From positions 1 to 14,560 of the forward strand of contig DAHXOG010000008.1 in NCBI GenBank assembly GCA_027364995.1: a stretch of 14,560 nt of DNA. The letters are read 5' to 3'. Shown piece by piece: positions 6,615-13,237 of this stretch. The notes under the pieces are model-generated. The model was not told where the DNA came from and ran no database searches. It was given only the letters and a program-made list of their open reading frames with translations. Position 1 is the first letter of the stretch; each line of letters begins with the position of its first letter. The position numbers and the translations under genes were made by a program. Source of the stretch: Candidatus Mancarchaeum sp. Its GTDB lineage: Archaea; Micrarchaeota; Micrarchaeia; Micrarchaeales; Micrarchaeaceae.

Positions 6615-7508
6615 TTATAATATGCCTTTTGCAAAAAGTGCTAGTAGTATTATAATAATTATGATTATTATTACGCCGTAAATCATCTTTGAATTCCCTT
6701 TTTTAGGGGTGGATGAAAGCTGCTTTTGCATTTCCAGGAGTTCTTTGTCCTCTGGGGGATGGTCAAGCTGTGGCTGCTGTGTTTGTGGCTGTGCTTGTGG
6801 TTGTTGCGGTTGCTGCTGCGCTGGCTGTGGCTGAGGATGTTGTGTTGGTGCTTGAGGATTCTGTGCGCTTGGAGACGTAGCAGGCTTTGGCTGGGCGGGC
6901 TGCGCTTGGACATTAGGCGTTGTAGCTGTTTGGGTTTGAGTATGCTGTTGCGGTGCTTGCGCTTGGGATGAATGGACCTGCTGCACTGGCTGTGGTGCTT
7001 GGGAAGTTGGATTTTGTTGTGATGGGCTTGTTGGCTGCTGTGGCTGTTCCGGCATGCCTGATTTGGCCTGCATAAAGCCCTTTTCCGTTAGTGAGATGTC
7101 CAGTGACCCATTCCTTATATCTGCTGATAAATAAGCCATGTCGTTGAGCTTGTTTAGATGCATTGCCAGATCCTTGGTGCTTAGGTTTACAGCAGTGGTA
7201 AGATCAGCAAGGTTCCTTTTCCCTGTGGACAATTGCTTTAATATTGTCAGGTCCAATTGGTCGAAGGGCATTTTGGCTTTGGTATCCGATTCATCGAGCA
7301 GCTGCTTTCCCATGGCTGTTATTGTTATTGCGTTTTGCCCTGGAACATAAGTGGTAAAATCCACCAATCCCTTAATCTTAAGCGTGCCCAAGGCATTGGA
7401 AGCGTCAAAAAATGAGGAGTTTATCAATCCGCCAAATTTCTCTACTGTTGTGTCAGGTTTTATCCTCCTCAACATCACTAAATCAATAAAATTTATTTCG
7501 TTTGGCAT
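6615..7508 (-). CDS. Tail-anchored membrane protein with two winged-helix domains and a P/Q-rich linker
   Basis: I do not recognise a named family. From the ATG at 7506-7508 the protein has 297 residues. Residues about 6-75 and 82-150 each look like a winged-helix unit (NFIDLVMLRRIKPDTTVEKF with a wing ending in ITITAMGKQLLD; LDLTILKQLSTGKRNLADL with a wing ending in LDISLTEKGF). Residues about 152-250 are P, Q, A, T and S almost throughout, then a charged segment (PPEDKELLEMQKQL, PKKGNSK). The last 23 residues are one membrane helix with eight consecutive isoleucines. There is no N-terminal signal, so a cytoplasmic DNA-binding head tethered by a C-terminal anchor is the simplest reading. The open frame continues upstream to a TTG at 7601, but that part crosses the end of the TnpB element; a TATA element 27 bp before the ATG supports the shorter form. 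It precedes acdB by 30 bp. Confidence 0.8.
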   Translation of the reverse strand: MPNEINFIDLVMLRRIKPDTTVEKFGGLINSSFFDASNALGTLKIKGLVDFTTYVPGQNAITITAMGKQLLDESDTKAKMPFDQLDLTILKQLSTGKRNLADLTTAVNLSTKDLAMHLNKLNDMAYLSADIRNGSLDISLTEKGFMQAKSGMPEQPQQPTSPSQQNPTSQAPQPVQQVHSSQAQAPQQHTQTQTATTPNVQAQPAQPKPATSPSAQNPQAPTQHPQPQPAQQQPQQPQAQPQTQQPQLDHPPEDKELLEMQKQLSSTPKKGNSKMIYGVIIIIIIIILLALFAKGIL

Positions 7509-7530
7509 AAAATCGTCCAGGGAATTAATA

Positions 7531-7540
7531 ATTATAAAAC
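7531..7540 (-). promoter_or_regulatory. TATA element of the winged-helix/membrane gene
   Basis: Minus-strand GTTTTATAAT is centred about 27 bp upstream of the ATG at 7508. That distance gives a leaderless transcript beginning at or next to the start codon, and supports choosing that start. It lies only about 12 bp beyond the predicted right end of the TnpB element. Confidence 0.55.
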
Positions 7541-7561
7541 GTTCTAATATCGTGACATCCT

Positions 7562-7582
7562 CCCACCAGCGAACGTTGGGGG
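7562..7582 (-). ncRNA. Right-end hairpin of the TnpB element, probable omegaRNA 3' scaffold
   Basis: On the minus strand CCCCCA, an 8-base loop and TGGTGGG pair with one bulged T. The hairpin begins 11 bases after the tnpB stop and is followed by AGGATGTCAC and then flanking DNA. In TnpB systems the guide RNA (omegaRNA) comes from the 3' part of tnpB plus the right end, with the guide being the flanking sequence. Only the hairpin is marked here; the full RNA probably begins within tnpB. Confidence 0.55.
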
Positions 7583-7593
7583 CTTCTTCTGCA

Positions 7594-8805
7594 TCATGCA
7601 ATCACTGCATCCTGCAAAGGATGTATTTTGTCGGTTCTCAGTTCCTCGATTACAGCCTCCCGTTGAGGTCTTACAAAATCTCTCTGAGCGTGACTTCGGG
7701 AGTGTCCCTCCCTAGCTCTGTTGAGTATGTTTATTGATGCGTTTATGTCCCTATCTATTGATATTCCGCATTTATTGCATGCATATATTCTTTTCGAAAG
7801 CGGCATCTCCTGAATGTTGCCGCAGTTGCTGCACTCCTTTGATGTATTTCTTGGGTCTACTTCTATAACTTTCATACCAGCACTTTCAGCCTTGTATGAA
7901 AGGAATTGAATGAACCTATTCCATGAAGCATCCTGTATTGAACCTGCCAACCTATGGTTCCCCCACATATTTTGGATACATAGATCTTCAACTGCGAAAG
8001 AGGTATAGTCGGAATTGACGAGCGTATCTGCGAGTTTATGCAAATAATCGTCAGATTGGTTTGTGAAATACTCGAATGTCTTTTGAAGATGCATCTTTGC
8101 CTTTTCCCTTCTTTTTGAACCTTTGTTCCTTCTTGCAACTATCCTTTGCCATCTTGCAATCTTCTTTTGATTATTTAGCATAAATTTTGGTTTTTCTATC
8201 TTTGTTCCGTCTGATATTGAAACAAATGACTTCAGACCTAAGTCTATTCCGATTGGATTGGTATCCTTGACTTCTGGAACTTTGATTTCATTTATTGTGG
8301 TGAAAATTGCATGATAATTTCTGCCTTCTTTCTTTATTGCAAGAGTCTTTATTGTTCCTTCTATTTTCCTATGCAGTTCTATCCGCATTGTGCCTATCCT
8401 TGAAACTCTAAGTCTATCTTTTCTTATTGAGAAAGAGCCATTGTCTTGGGGATAAGTTATTGACTTGTATCTGTCTTTTGGCTTGAATCTTGGAAAACCT
8501 GCTTTCCCGTTTCCCTTCTTTACCCTCCTGAAGAAGTTTTGGTATGCTTTCATAAGTCTGTACTCTATCTCGCATCTTGTTTGCGAGTAAAGTTTTAGGA
8601 ACTTCTTGTCTTCATTAATTATCTCCTTTGCAAATTTGTTGAATAAGGATATTGAAACCTTTGTATTTCCATTGCGATAAGATGCGATTGACTTCTCAAG
8701 AATCTTGTTGTAGAACTGTTGCGCAAGAATTAGCCTTTCGTCTATCTCTTCTTGCCTTTTTGTATCAGGGTATATTTTGAACTTGTAAGATCTTGACAGT
8801 TCCAT
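7594..8805 (-). CDS. tnpB: TnpB, RNA-guided nuclease of an IS200/IS605-family element
   Basis: TnpB proteins are the ancestors of Cas12: RNA-guided DNA nucleases that cut the empty donor site and so help the element persist. Counted from the ATG at 8803-8805 the protein has 403 residues and is intact. It shows the N-terminal SRSYKFKIYPDTKRQEEID motif, RuvC motifs GIDLGLKSFVSI (186-197, D188), FAVEDL (270-275, E273) and DRDINASINI (351-360, D353), and a zinc ribbon with CSNC (C325, C328) and CNKC (C343, C346). The C-terminal tail (VRPQREAVIEELRT) is like other archaeal IS1341 proteins. An upstream in-frame GTG at 8886 would add 27 residues unlike the family, and a TATA box 27 bp before 8805 favours the ATG. 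Confidence 0.93.
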   Translation of the reverse strand: MELSRSYKFKIYPDTKRQEEIDERLILAQQFYNKILEKSIASYRNGNTKVSISLFNKFAKEIINEDKKFLKLYSQTRCEIEYRLMKAYQNFFRRVKKGNGKAGFPRFKPKDRYKSITYPQDNGSFSIRKDRLRVSRIGTMRIELHRKIEGTIKTLAIKKEGRNYHAIFTTINEIKVPEVKDTNPIGIDLGLKSFVSISDGTKIEKPKFMLNNQKKIARWQRIVARRNKGSKRREKAKMHLQKTFEYFTNQSDDYLHKLADTLVNSDYTSFAVEDLCIQNMWGNHRLAGSIQDASWNRFIQFLSYKAESAGMKVIEVDPRNTSKECSNCGNIQEMPLSKRIYACNKCGISIDRDINASINILNRAREGHSRSHAQRDFVRPQREAVIEELRTDKIHPLQDAVIA

Positions 8806-8825
8806 ACTTCTTATATCACAGTTCA

Positions 8826-8838
8826 TATTTATATATCT
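8826..8838 (-). promoter_or_regulatory. TATA box of tnpB
   Basis: The minus strand reads AGATATATAAATA, centred about 27 bp upstream of the ATG at 8805, with a purine-rich stretch before it. This would give a leaderless tnpB transcript. Confidence 0.6.
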
Positions 8839-8850
8839 TTTTAGGTTAGT

Positions 8851-8878
8851 TTCCATCCCACCAAAAAAGTAGATGGAA
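8851..8878 (-). repeat. Left-end subterminal hairpin of the TnpB element
   Basis: TTCCATC (8851-8857) and GATGGAA (8872-8878) are exact inverted repeats with a 14-base spacer, near the proposed left end. IS200/IS605 elements carry such imperfect palindromes near both ends for recognition by TnpA. The spacer-side sequence TGGTGGGA on the minus strand also occurs in the right-end hairpin. Confidence 0.6.
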
Positions 8879-8971
8879 TTTCCCACTCACATTCTTAAAT
8901 ATCTTTCCAATAAAATACCAATAGAATGTTTTAGTATATGAATACGTGCAAATGCTGGTTATCTTTGCTTG

Positions 8972-8989
8972 AAATCTGAATTTAGATTT
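8972..8989. repeat. Inverted repeat upstream of the beta-CASP gene
   Basis: AAATCT (8972-8977) and AGATTT (8984-8989) are inverted copies with a 6-base spacer, ending 32 bp before the preferred start codon of the ribonuclease gene. It could be an operator or part of the promoter; no clear TATA box in the usual place is evident besides TTTTAGTATATG further upstream (around 8931-8942). Confidence 0.35.
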
Positions 8990-9021
8990 GAATTTCCGTC
9001 CAGTTTCGATAAGGTATGTTT

Positions 9022-10278
9022 ATGAAATTAAGCTTTTTTGGAGGAGCACATGAGGTAGGGCGTTCTGCTATATTTCTTCAGGATAAGAGGAATTTATTGT
9101 TCGACTACGGCACAAAGCTTGACGATGTTACTGAATATCCGATAAGTGTGCCTAAGGCCGATGCCCTTATACTCAGCCATGCGCATCTTGACCATAGCGG
9201 ATCGGCTCCGGCATTGTACAACGAGATGTCAATGCCAACAATAGGCACAAGTCCGACATTGGAGCTTGCGGAGCTTTTGCTTAATGACACCATAAAGATA
9301 TCGAGAAAGGAGCACACAAAGATAAATTTCCATAAAAGGCAGCTGGAAAAGTTCTCCAAAAGGTTTATGCAGGTAGGTTACAATAAGCAGATACACTTGG
9401 GAGATTTTGATATTGAGCTTTATGATGCAGGACATATAACAGGAAGCGCGCTTACATTAGTGGAAAGGGTAAAGGCAAGATATAACAAGAGGATATTGTA
9501 TACGGGAGATTTCAAGGTCTCGCCGCAGTTCTTGCATGAAGGCGCTAAGCCTGTAAGGTGCGATGTAATGATAATAGAGTCTACATATGCCACCAAAGAG
9601 CACCCGAATAGGGATGAGCTTGTTTCCGGCTTTATGGAAGGAGTAAGAGAGGTAGTGGATAACGGCGGTGTAGCGCTTGTTCCGGCTTTTGCGGTTGGAA
9701 GGAGCCAGGAGCTTCTAGCGATATTGTATGATAATGGGCTCATAGAGAATACATATATTGACGGAATGGCAAGGGAAGCCACGGAGATTGTGCTTTCCAA
9801 CAGGGGTTTCATAAGAAACGCGGGCAAGCTCGCCAAGGCTGTTAACGAATGCAATTGGGTAACTGATATCTCAGATAGAAAGGAGGCATTGCATGGTGGC
9901 TCCATCGTAGTTACTACTGCTGGAATGCTGAGCGGAGGGCCCGCGATGCATTACATAACCAGGCTGAACAATGATTCCAAGGTTTTCTTAACTGGATACC
10001 AAGTAGAAGGCACTAATGGAAGAAAGCTTATGGATACAGGGAAGATATACGTAGAAGAAGCAGATAAGGAATTCCGCATACCTGTAAGCTTCTATGATTT
10101 TTCTGCTCATTCTGGGATGACAGACCTTTACAAATTTGTAAGGGAAAGCGCTCCTGATAAAGTGGTTTGCGTGCATGGAAGCCCTGAAAATACCGAAGCG
10201 TTTGCCGAAGGGCTTAGGGGAGAAGGATTTGATGCGTACGCACCGAAGGTAGGGGATACGATAGACCTAGGCGATTGA
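9022..10278 (+). CDS. Beta-CASP metallo-beta-lactamase ribonuclease, aCPSF2-like (COG1236 type)
   Basis: Archaeal beta-CASP nucleases cut and trim RNA; this type lacks the N-terminal KH domains of the termination factor aCPSF1. Starting at the second in-frame ATG (9022) it has 418 residues: zinc ligands HAHLDH (53-58), GHITGSA (137-143) and TGDF (161-164), then the beta-CASP part with the ESTYA acidic motif (186-190), PAFAVGRSQE (221-230), VTTAGMLSGGP (297-307), TGYQVEGTNGR (324-334), motif B SAHSG (361-365) and motif C CVHGSPENT (383-391). The AAGGT at 9011-9015 is six bases before 9022 but directly abuts the ATG at 9016, so 9022 is the better start. It is alone on its strand, divergent from tnpB and convergent with dys. 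RNase J-like exonuclease activity cannot be excluded. Confidence 0.9.
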   Translation: MKLSFFGGAHEVGRSAIFLQDKRNLLFDYGTKLDDVTEYPISVPKADALILSHAHLDHSGSAPALYNEMSMPTIGTSPTLELAELLLNDTIKISRKEHTKINFHKRQLEKFSKRFMQVGYNKQIHLGDFDIELYDAGHITGSALTLVERVKARYNKRILYTGDFKVSPQFLHEGAKPVRCDVMIIESTYATKEHPNRDELVSGFMEGVREVVDNGGVALVPAFAVGRSQELLAILYDNGLIENTYIDGMAREATEIVLSNRGFIRNAGKLAKAVNECNWVTDISDRKEALHGGSIVVTTAGMLSGGPAMHYITRLNNDSKVFLTGYQVEGTNGRKLMDTGKIYVEEADKEFRIPVSFYDFSAHSGMTDLYKFVRESAPDKVVCVHGSPENTEAFAEGLRGEGFDAYAPKVGDTIDLGD

Positions 10279-10305
10279 ACTTTCAAATTTTAATTGTAAA
10301 ATAAC

Positions 10306-10384
10306 AAAAAAAAGCGCCATGTGACTGTAATCGAATAAACCTTGCTGATCTTACGCTAGTTTCCGATACGCTTTTTTGTTTTTG
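10306..10384. terminator. Bidirectional U-rich terminator between convergent genes
   Basis: The plus strand has CTTTTTTGTTTTTG (10371-10384) downstream of the ribonuclease gene. The minus strand has an eight-T run, opposite the A-run at 10306-10313, downstream of dys. AAAAAAGCG (10308-10316) and CGCTTTTTT (10369-10377) are also inverted repeats 52 bases apart. U-tracts are the main archaeal termination signal, so each gene has one at a fitting distance. Confidence 0.6.
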
Positions 10385-11344
10385 TCATTCGATTCCTATG
10401 GCAGCCATCATGAAAGGCAGTATTATGGTTGCATCTCCATCTATTGTGACATATTTGGCATCTTCCTTTATCTTTCCCCACGATACAGCTTCGGTAAGCC
10501 TGGCACCGGACAAGCTGCCGTCAAATTGTGTGGCTGTCGTTATATAAACCGCGTAATCTAAGCCTCCTTTGAACTGGTTCCACCATATGACATGGTGCTT
10601 GCTTATGCCGCCGCCAATCATTAGGGCTCCGGTAACCTTATTGTCGAATGATATATTGCTTAGCTCAAGCTCATCCTTTATAAGGTTAAGCTTGAAGTCA
10701 TGGTCCTGCGAGTATATAGTGAGCTGGGTACCGAATGCGCCGTCAAGTATTCCTGGATTGAATATTTTTACATTATGTAAATAGGCCTGCCTCAGTATTG
10801 AGGTCTCGTCCTTTATGCGCTTTCCGAATTCATATAGCAATTCGCTTGCGCTGTATTCCTTTTTGTAATCTTTTGAAGTATATATGTCATCCATTATTTT
10901 CTTGAAGCTTTCCTCAATCTTTAGCCCATACTCGTCATTTTCTATGAATACATTTCCGAGCCTGTAAACCTTTAGCGAATGCAGGTATGCGTCGTCCGCA
11001 TTGAAGGAGCCTAGGCTGTACTTGCCCCCAAAGGACCTTGCAAGGTCATGGTCCACCATCCCTCCGGTAGTTATTATCGCATTGAAATGCTTTGTCATAG
11101 ACGAAAGCACACCACGCAATCCTGTGGATACTATGTCAGCAGGGAATGAAAGGAAGTTGAAGGATTTTTTGTCTTTTAGCATCTTGTCAAGGATGTTTGT
11201 GCCAGTTATCATGTGCTGTGCCGAAAAGCCGCCGATATGGCTCATCTCCTCGAAAAGCTCCGAAACCTTCATTCCTTTTTTGAGTTTTATGTCGTGAACT
11301 GGTATTGATGTTATCCTTTTCGCTTCTTCTTTCTTGCTTGCCAT
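10385..11344 (-). CDS. dys: Deoxyhypusine synthase
   Basis: Transfers the aminobutyl group of spermidine, with NAD, to a lysine of aIF5A, the first step of hypusine formation; this supports translation elongation. The 319-residue protein carries family motifs: FLSFPADIVSTGLRGVLSSM (64-83), ITTGGMVDHDLAR (91-103), IFNPGILDGAFGTQL (194-208), GGGISKHHVIWWNQ (244-257) with the catalytic lysine K249, DYAVYITTATQFDGSLSGA (263-281) and VTIDGDATIILP (299-310). Length is normal. A GAAGG Shine-Dalgarno-like sequence lies nine bases before the ATG, and two copies of a TATA-like repeat precede it. Gene neighbours are convergent or separate, so it is probably monocistronic. Confidence 0.96.
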   Translation of the reverse strand: MASKKEEAKRITSIPVHDIKLKKGMKVSELFEEMSHIGGFSAQHMITGTNILDKMLKDKKSFNFLSFPADIVSTGLRGVLSSMTKHFNAIITTGGMVDHDLARSFGGKYSLGSFNADDAYLHSLKVYRLGNVFIENDEYGLKIEESFKKIMDDIYTSKDYKKEYSASELLYEFGKRIKDETSILRQAYLHNVKIFNPGILDGAFGTQLTIYSQDHDFKLNLIKDELELSNISFDNKVTGALMIGGGISKHHVIWWNQFKGGLDYAVYITTATQFDGSLSGARLTEAVSWGKIKEDAKYVTIDGDATIILPFMMAAIGIE

Positions 11345-11360
11345 ATTTATCTGCCTTCAA

Positions 11361-11385
11361 TTGTATATAGTAAATTTGTATATAG
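11361..11385 (-). promoter_or_regulatory. dys promoter with duplicated TATA-like decamer
   Basis: The decamer TTGTATATAG (plus strand) occurs at 11361-11370 and 11376-11385, so the minus strand reads CTATATACAA twice with a 15-bp period. The upstream copy is about 36 bp before the ATG and would yield a short leader ending near the GAAGG ribosome site; the nearer copy is too close for a start before the ATG. Confidence 0.5.
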
Positions 11386-11415
11386 CATAAGATGCATACA
11401 AATGTTATTTACAAT

Positions 11416-11436
11416 TTGCATAGTTGCATATAAAAG
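11416..11436. repeat. Tandem TTGCATA repeat with TATA-like end, between tag and dys
   Basis: TTGCATA occurs at 11416-11422 and 11424-11430 (8-bp period), running into CATATAAAAG on the plus strand. It lies about 80 bp upstream of dys and 40 bp past the tag stop. It could be a regulatory site for dys or a plus-strand promoter antisense to tag. There is no plausible plus-strand gene directly after it. Confidence 0.35.
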
Positions 11437-11468
11437 TCTTAAGCATTCGTATGCGTTTACTTTGGGCA

Positions 11469-12044
11469 TCATAATTCATTATACCTAAAGCATGTAGTTA
11501 TATGGTCGTTTACCATGCCTATTGCCTGCATGTATGAATATATTATTGTTGACCCGATAAAACGGAAACTCCTTCGTTTAAGATCATGGCTAATTTTTGC
11601 GGATAGGCCAGTACTCGAGGGTATCTGGGAAGTTTTTTCCCATGAATTGCGCAATTGCATTCGCTTAGGCATAAAGCCCCATATATACTCATCAAAACTA
11701 CCTAATTCGTTTTCTATCTCAAGAAAGCATTTTGCATTTAGTATTGCGGAATTTATCTTGCGCTCATTTCTTATTATTCCACTGTCCCTCATCAATGCCA
11801 TTTTCTTATTTGAGTCGAATCTGGCCACAAGCTCCGGATCAAATCCTGCGAAGGCTTTAATATAGGAATTGCGTTTCCTCAATATTGTTATCCAGCTTAA
11901 GCCCGCTTGGGCACTTTCAAGGACAAGCATTTCAAATAACTTTTTGTCATCATGGACCGGAACTCCCCATTCCTTATCGTGGTAGTTTATGTATGCGGGA
12001 TCGTTTTTTGCATAGTCCCAATCGCAGCGCGGCAACTTTTCCAT
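11469..12044 (-). CDS. tag: DNA-3-methyladenine glycosylase I
   Basis: Removes 3-methyladenine from alkylated DNA, starting base-excision repair. The 191-residue protein matches the Tag family throughout: RCDWDYAKNDPAYINYHDKE (6-25), EWGVPVHDDKKLFEMLVLE (25-43), QAGLSWITILRKR (46-58), GIIRNERKINSAILNA (89-104) and GSFDEYIWGF (115-124). The zinc ligands expected from the E. coli enzyme are present as C7, H22, H181 and C185, and the acidic residue before QAGLSW is E43. Tag is commoner in bacteria than in archaea, so acquisition by transfer is possible but not shown here. It is divergent from ftsZ and separated from dys by 124 bp. Confidence 0.95.
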   Translation of the reverse strand: MEKLPRCDWDYAKNDPAYINYHDKEWGVPVHDDKKLFEMLVLESAQAGLSWITILRKRNSYIKAFAGFDPELVARFDSNKKMALMRDSGIIRNERKINSAILNAKCFLEIENELGSFDEYIWGFMPKRMQLRNSWEKTSQIPSSTGLSAKISHDLKRRSFRFIGSTIIYSYMQAIGMVNDHITTCFRYNEL

Positions 12045-12059
12045 AATTGTTTATGCGGC

Positions 12060-12078
12060 TAAACGAATAAATCGTTTA
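12060..12078. promoter_or_regulatory. Palindrome in the tag-ftsZ divergent promoter region
   Basis: TAAACGA (12060-12066) and TCGTTTA (12072-12078) are exact inverted repeats separated by ATAAA. On the minus strand the centre reads TTTAT about 24 bp upstream of the tag start codon, so the palindrome overlaps the likely TATA box of tag. A repressor bound here could block tag transcription. Confidence 0.45.
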
Positions 12079-12126
12079 CTTTGCTTTTAGATATGAATTG
12101 CTGGTTCTATCGCTATAATCCTGATA

Positions 12127-12137
12127 GATTTTTAACC
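12127..12137 (+). promoter_or_regulatory. Candidate TATA element of ftsZ
   Basis: GATTTTTAACC lies about 41 bp upstream of the preferred ATG (12173). A start about 25 bp downstream would leave a leader of roughly 16 bases containing GTGATTTG, which is complementary to the 16S 3' end. Confidence 0.4.
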
Positions 12138-12172
12138 TTTTCATGTGAATAATAAACAGCGGCCGTGATTTG

Positions 12173-13237
12173 ATGAGTGAATTTACAAGCGTTGATGATG
12201 AAGACATTTTACGTTTTATTGAAAGTGCAAAGCCAAAGATATATGTTGTAGGTACTGGAGGCAGCGGAAGCAACACAATAAACAGGATGGCGGCTTTAGG
12301 CATTGAGGGTGCTATGCTAATAGCCATGAATACAGATGCTCCGCATTTGATAAAGACAAGAGCTGAAAGGAAGCTTTTGCTAGGAAAGAAGGTAACCAAG
12401 GGCTTAGGAGCAGGAAGTGATATAAAGGTGGGAGAAGAGGCTGCAATGGAGAGCAAGGATGAGATAAAGCACATACTCTCGGATGCAAATTTAGTATTTA
12501 TAACGTGCGGATTAGGAGGAGGTACTGGAACTGGATCGGTAGCAACAATAGCCCATGAGGCAAAGGAAAATGGAGCATTGACAATTGCAATAGTGACATT
12601 GCCGTTTTCCAGCGAGGGAAGGACAAGGATGCATAATGCATTGGAGGGGCTTTCCAAGCTCAAAAAGGTATGCGATACCGTGATAATAATACACAACGAC
12701 AAGCTCCTCTCCGTAGCTGCTGACCTTCCATTAAATATGGCATTCAGGGTTTCAGACGAGGTACTGGCAAGCGCGACCAAGGGCATAGTGGAGATGGTTA
12801 CAAAGCCAGGAATGGTAAACATAGACTTCGCTGACCTTAGGATGGTGCTCAAGGATTCGGGCTATGCCGTGATAGGCTCTGGCGAAGGAATCGCAACATC
12901 CGTAGAGCAGAACAGGGCGATTATAGCGTTGGAGAATGCCATAAAGAGCCCTATGCTCGACGCTGACCTCGTAACTTCCAAGAAGGCGCTTATAAACATA
13001 ATAGGCGGAGAAAGCCTTACGTTGAGGGAGGCTGAAACGATATTCCAAGAGGTTGCCAGCCGCATAAACACTGATGCGCTAATAAAATGGGGCGCAAGGA
13101 TAGACGAGGATATGGCAAAAGATTCCATAAAAGTAATGCTTGTAGTGAGCGGGGTCGAATTCCCGGAATACAGCGAAAGCAGCATCAAGAAAGAGATAAA
13201 GAACCTTGAAAAGGTAGAGCTTGACGATCTTTTTTGA
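12173..13237 (+). CDS. ftsZ: Cell division protein FtsZ
   Basis: Tubulin-like GTPase that assembles the division ring. From the ATG at 12173 the protein has 354 residues: the nucleotide-binding start IYVVGTGGSGSNTINRM (23-39), AMNTDAPHL (51-59), the tubulin signature GGGTGTGS (115-122), TLPFSSEGRTR (142-152) and the T7 synergy loop NIDFADLR (216-223) with D218 and D221. The C-terminal domain ends in an acidic KVELDDLF tail without an obvious bacterial-type FtsA-binding peptide. A TTG three bases earlier is also in frame, but GTGAT at 12165-12169 fits either and ATG is preferred. It is divergent from tag and convergent with eL24; no other division gene is adjacent. Confidence 0.97.
   Translation: MSEFTSVDDEDILRFIESAKPKIYVVGTGGSGSNTINRMAALGIEGAMLIAMNTDAPHLIKTRAERKLLLGKKVTKGLGAGSDIKVGEEAAMESKDEIKHILSDANLVFITCGLGGGTGTGSVATIAHEAKENGALTIAIVTLPFSSEGRTRMHNALEGLSKLKKVCDTVIIIHNDKLLSVAADLPLNMAFRVSDEVLASATKGIVEMVTKPGMVNIDFADLRMVLKDSGYAVIGSGEGIATSVEQNRAIIALENAIKSPMLDADLVTSKKALINIIGGESLTLREAETIFQEVASRINTDALIKWGARIDEDMAKDSIKVMLVVSGVEFPEYSESSIKKEIKNLEKVELDDLF

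Larger units (their letters stand above)
7553..8894 (-). mobile_element. IS200/IS605-type, TnpB-only (IS1341-like) element, predicted limits
   Basis: A single-gene insertion sequence read on the minus strand. The left end is proposed just after a TTTAA pentamer (minus strand, 8899-8895), a target-adjacent motif known for some Sulfolobus TnpB proteins. The right end is proposed after a hairpin at 7562-7582 followed by AGGATGTCAC (7561-7552), a layout familiar from the 3' ends of archaeal IS605-family elements. Subterminal hairpins occur at both ends (8851-8878 and 7562-7582), as expected for this family, which has no terminal inverted repeats or target duplication. No tnpA transposase gene is present, so the copy would need help in trans to move. 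Exact end positions are inferred, by a few bases at least. Confidence 0.7.

Noticed and set aside
6726-6971. Leu/Trp/Arg-rich plus-strand frame opposite the P/Q linker
   Set aside because: The composition is simply the complement of CAG/CCN-type codons in the linker.
6683-7065. Tandem DNA repeat or CRISPR-like array in the region encoding the P/Q linker
   Set aside because: The repetition is of CAG/CCN-type codons with irregular spacing; there are no uniform repeats and spacers.
7508-7601. Longer form of the winged-helix/membrane protein from a TTG at 7601
   Set aside because: It overlaps the tnpB stop and its first residues are encoded by the element's right-end hairpin. The ATG at 7508 has a TATA element at the leaderless distance.
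8806-8886. Longer TnpB from a GTG at 8886
   Set aside because: The extra 27 residues do not resemble the family, cross the left-end hairpin, and lie upstream of the TATA box.
10314-10371. Possible small RNA (C/D-like or stem-loop) between the convergent genes
   Set aside because: A CTGA and a partial C-box-like TGACTG are present, but not a paired C/D set. The long-range inverted repeat is explained by facing A and T tracts of two terminators.
12076-12852. 258-codon minus-strand frame opposite ftsZ
   Set aside because: It is the antisense shadow of a certain ftsZ gene, with Ser/Ala/Pro-rich composition and no motif.
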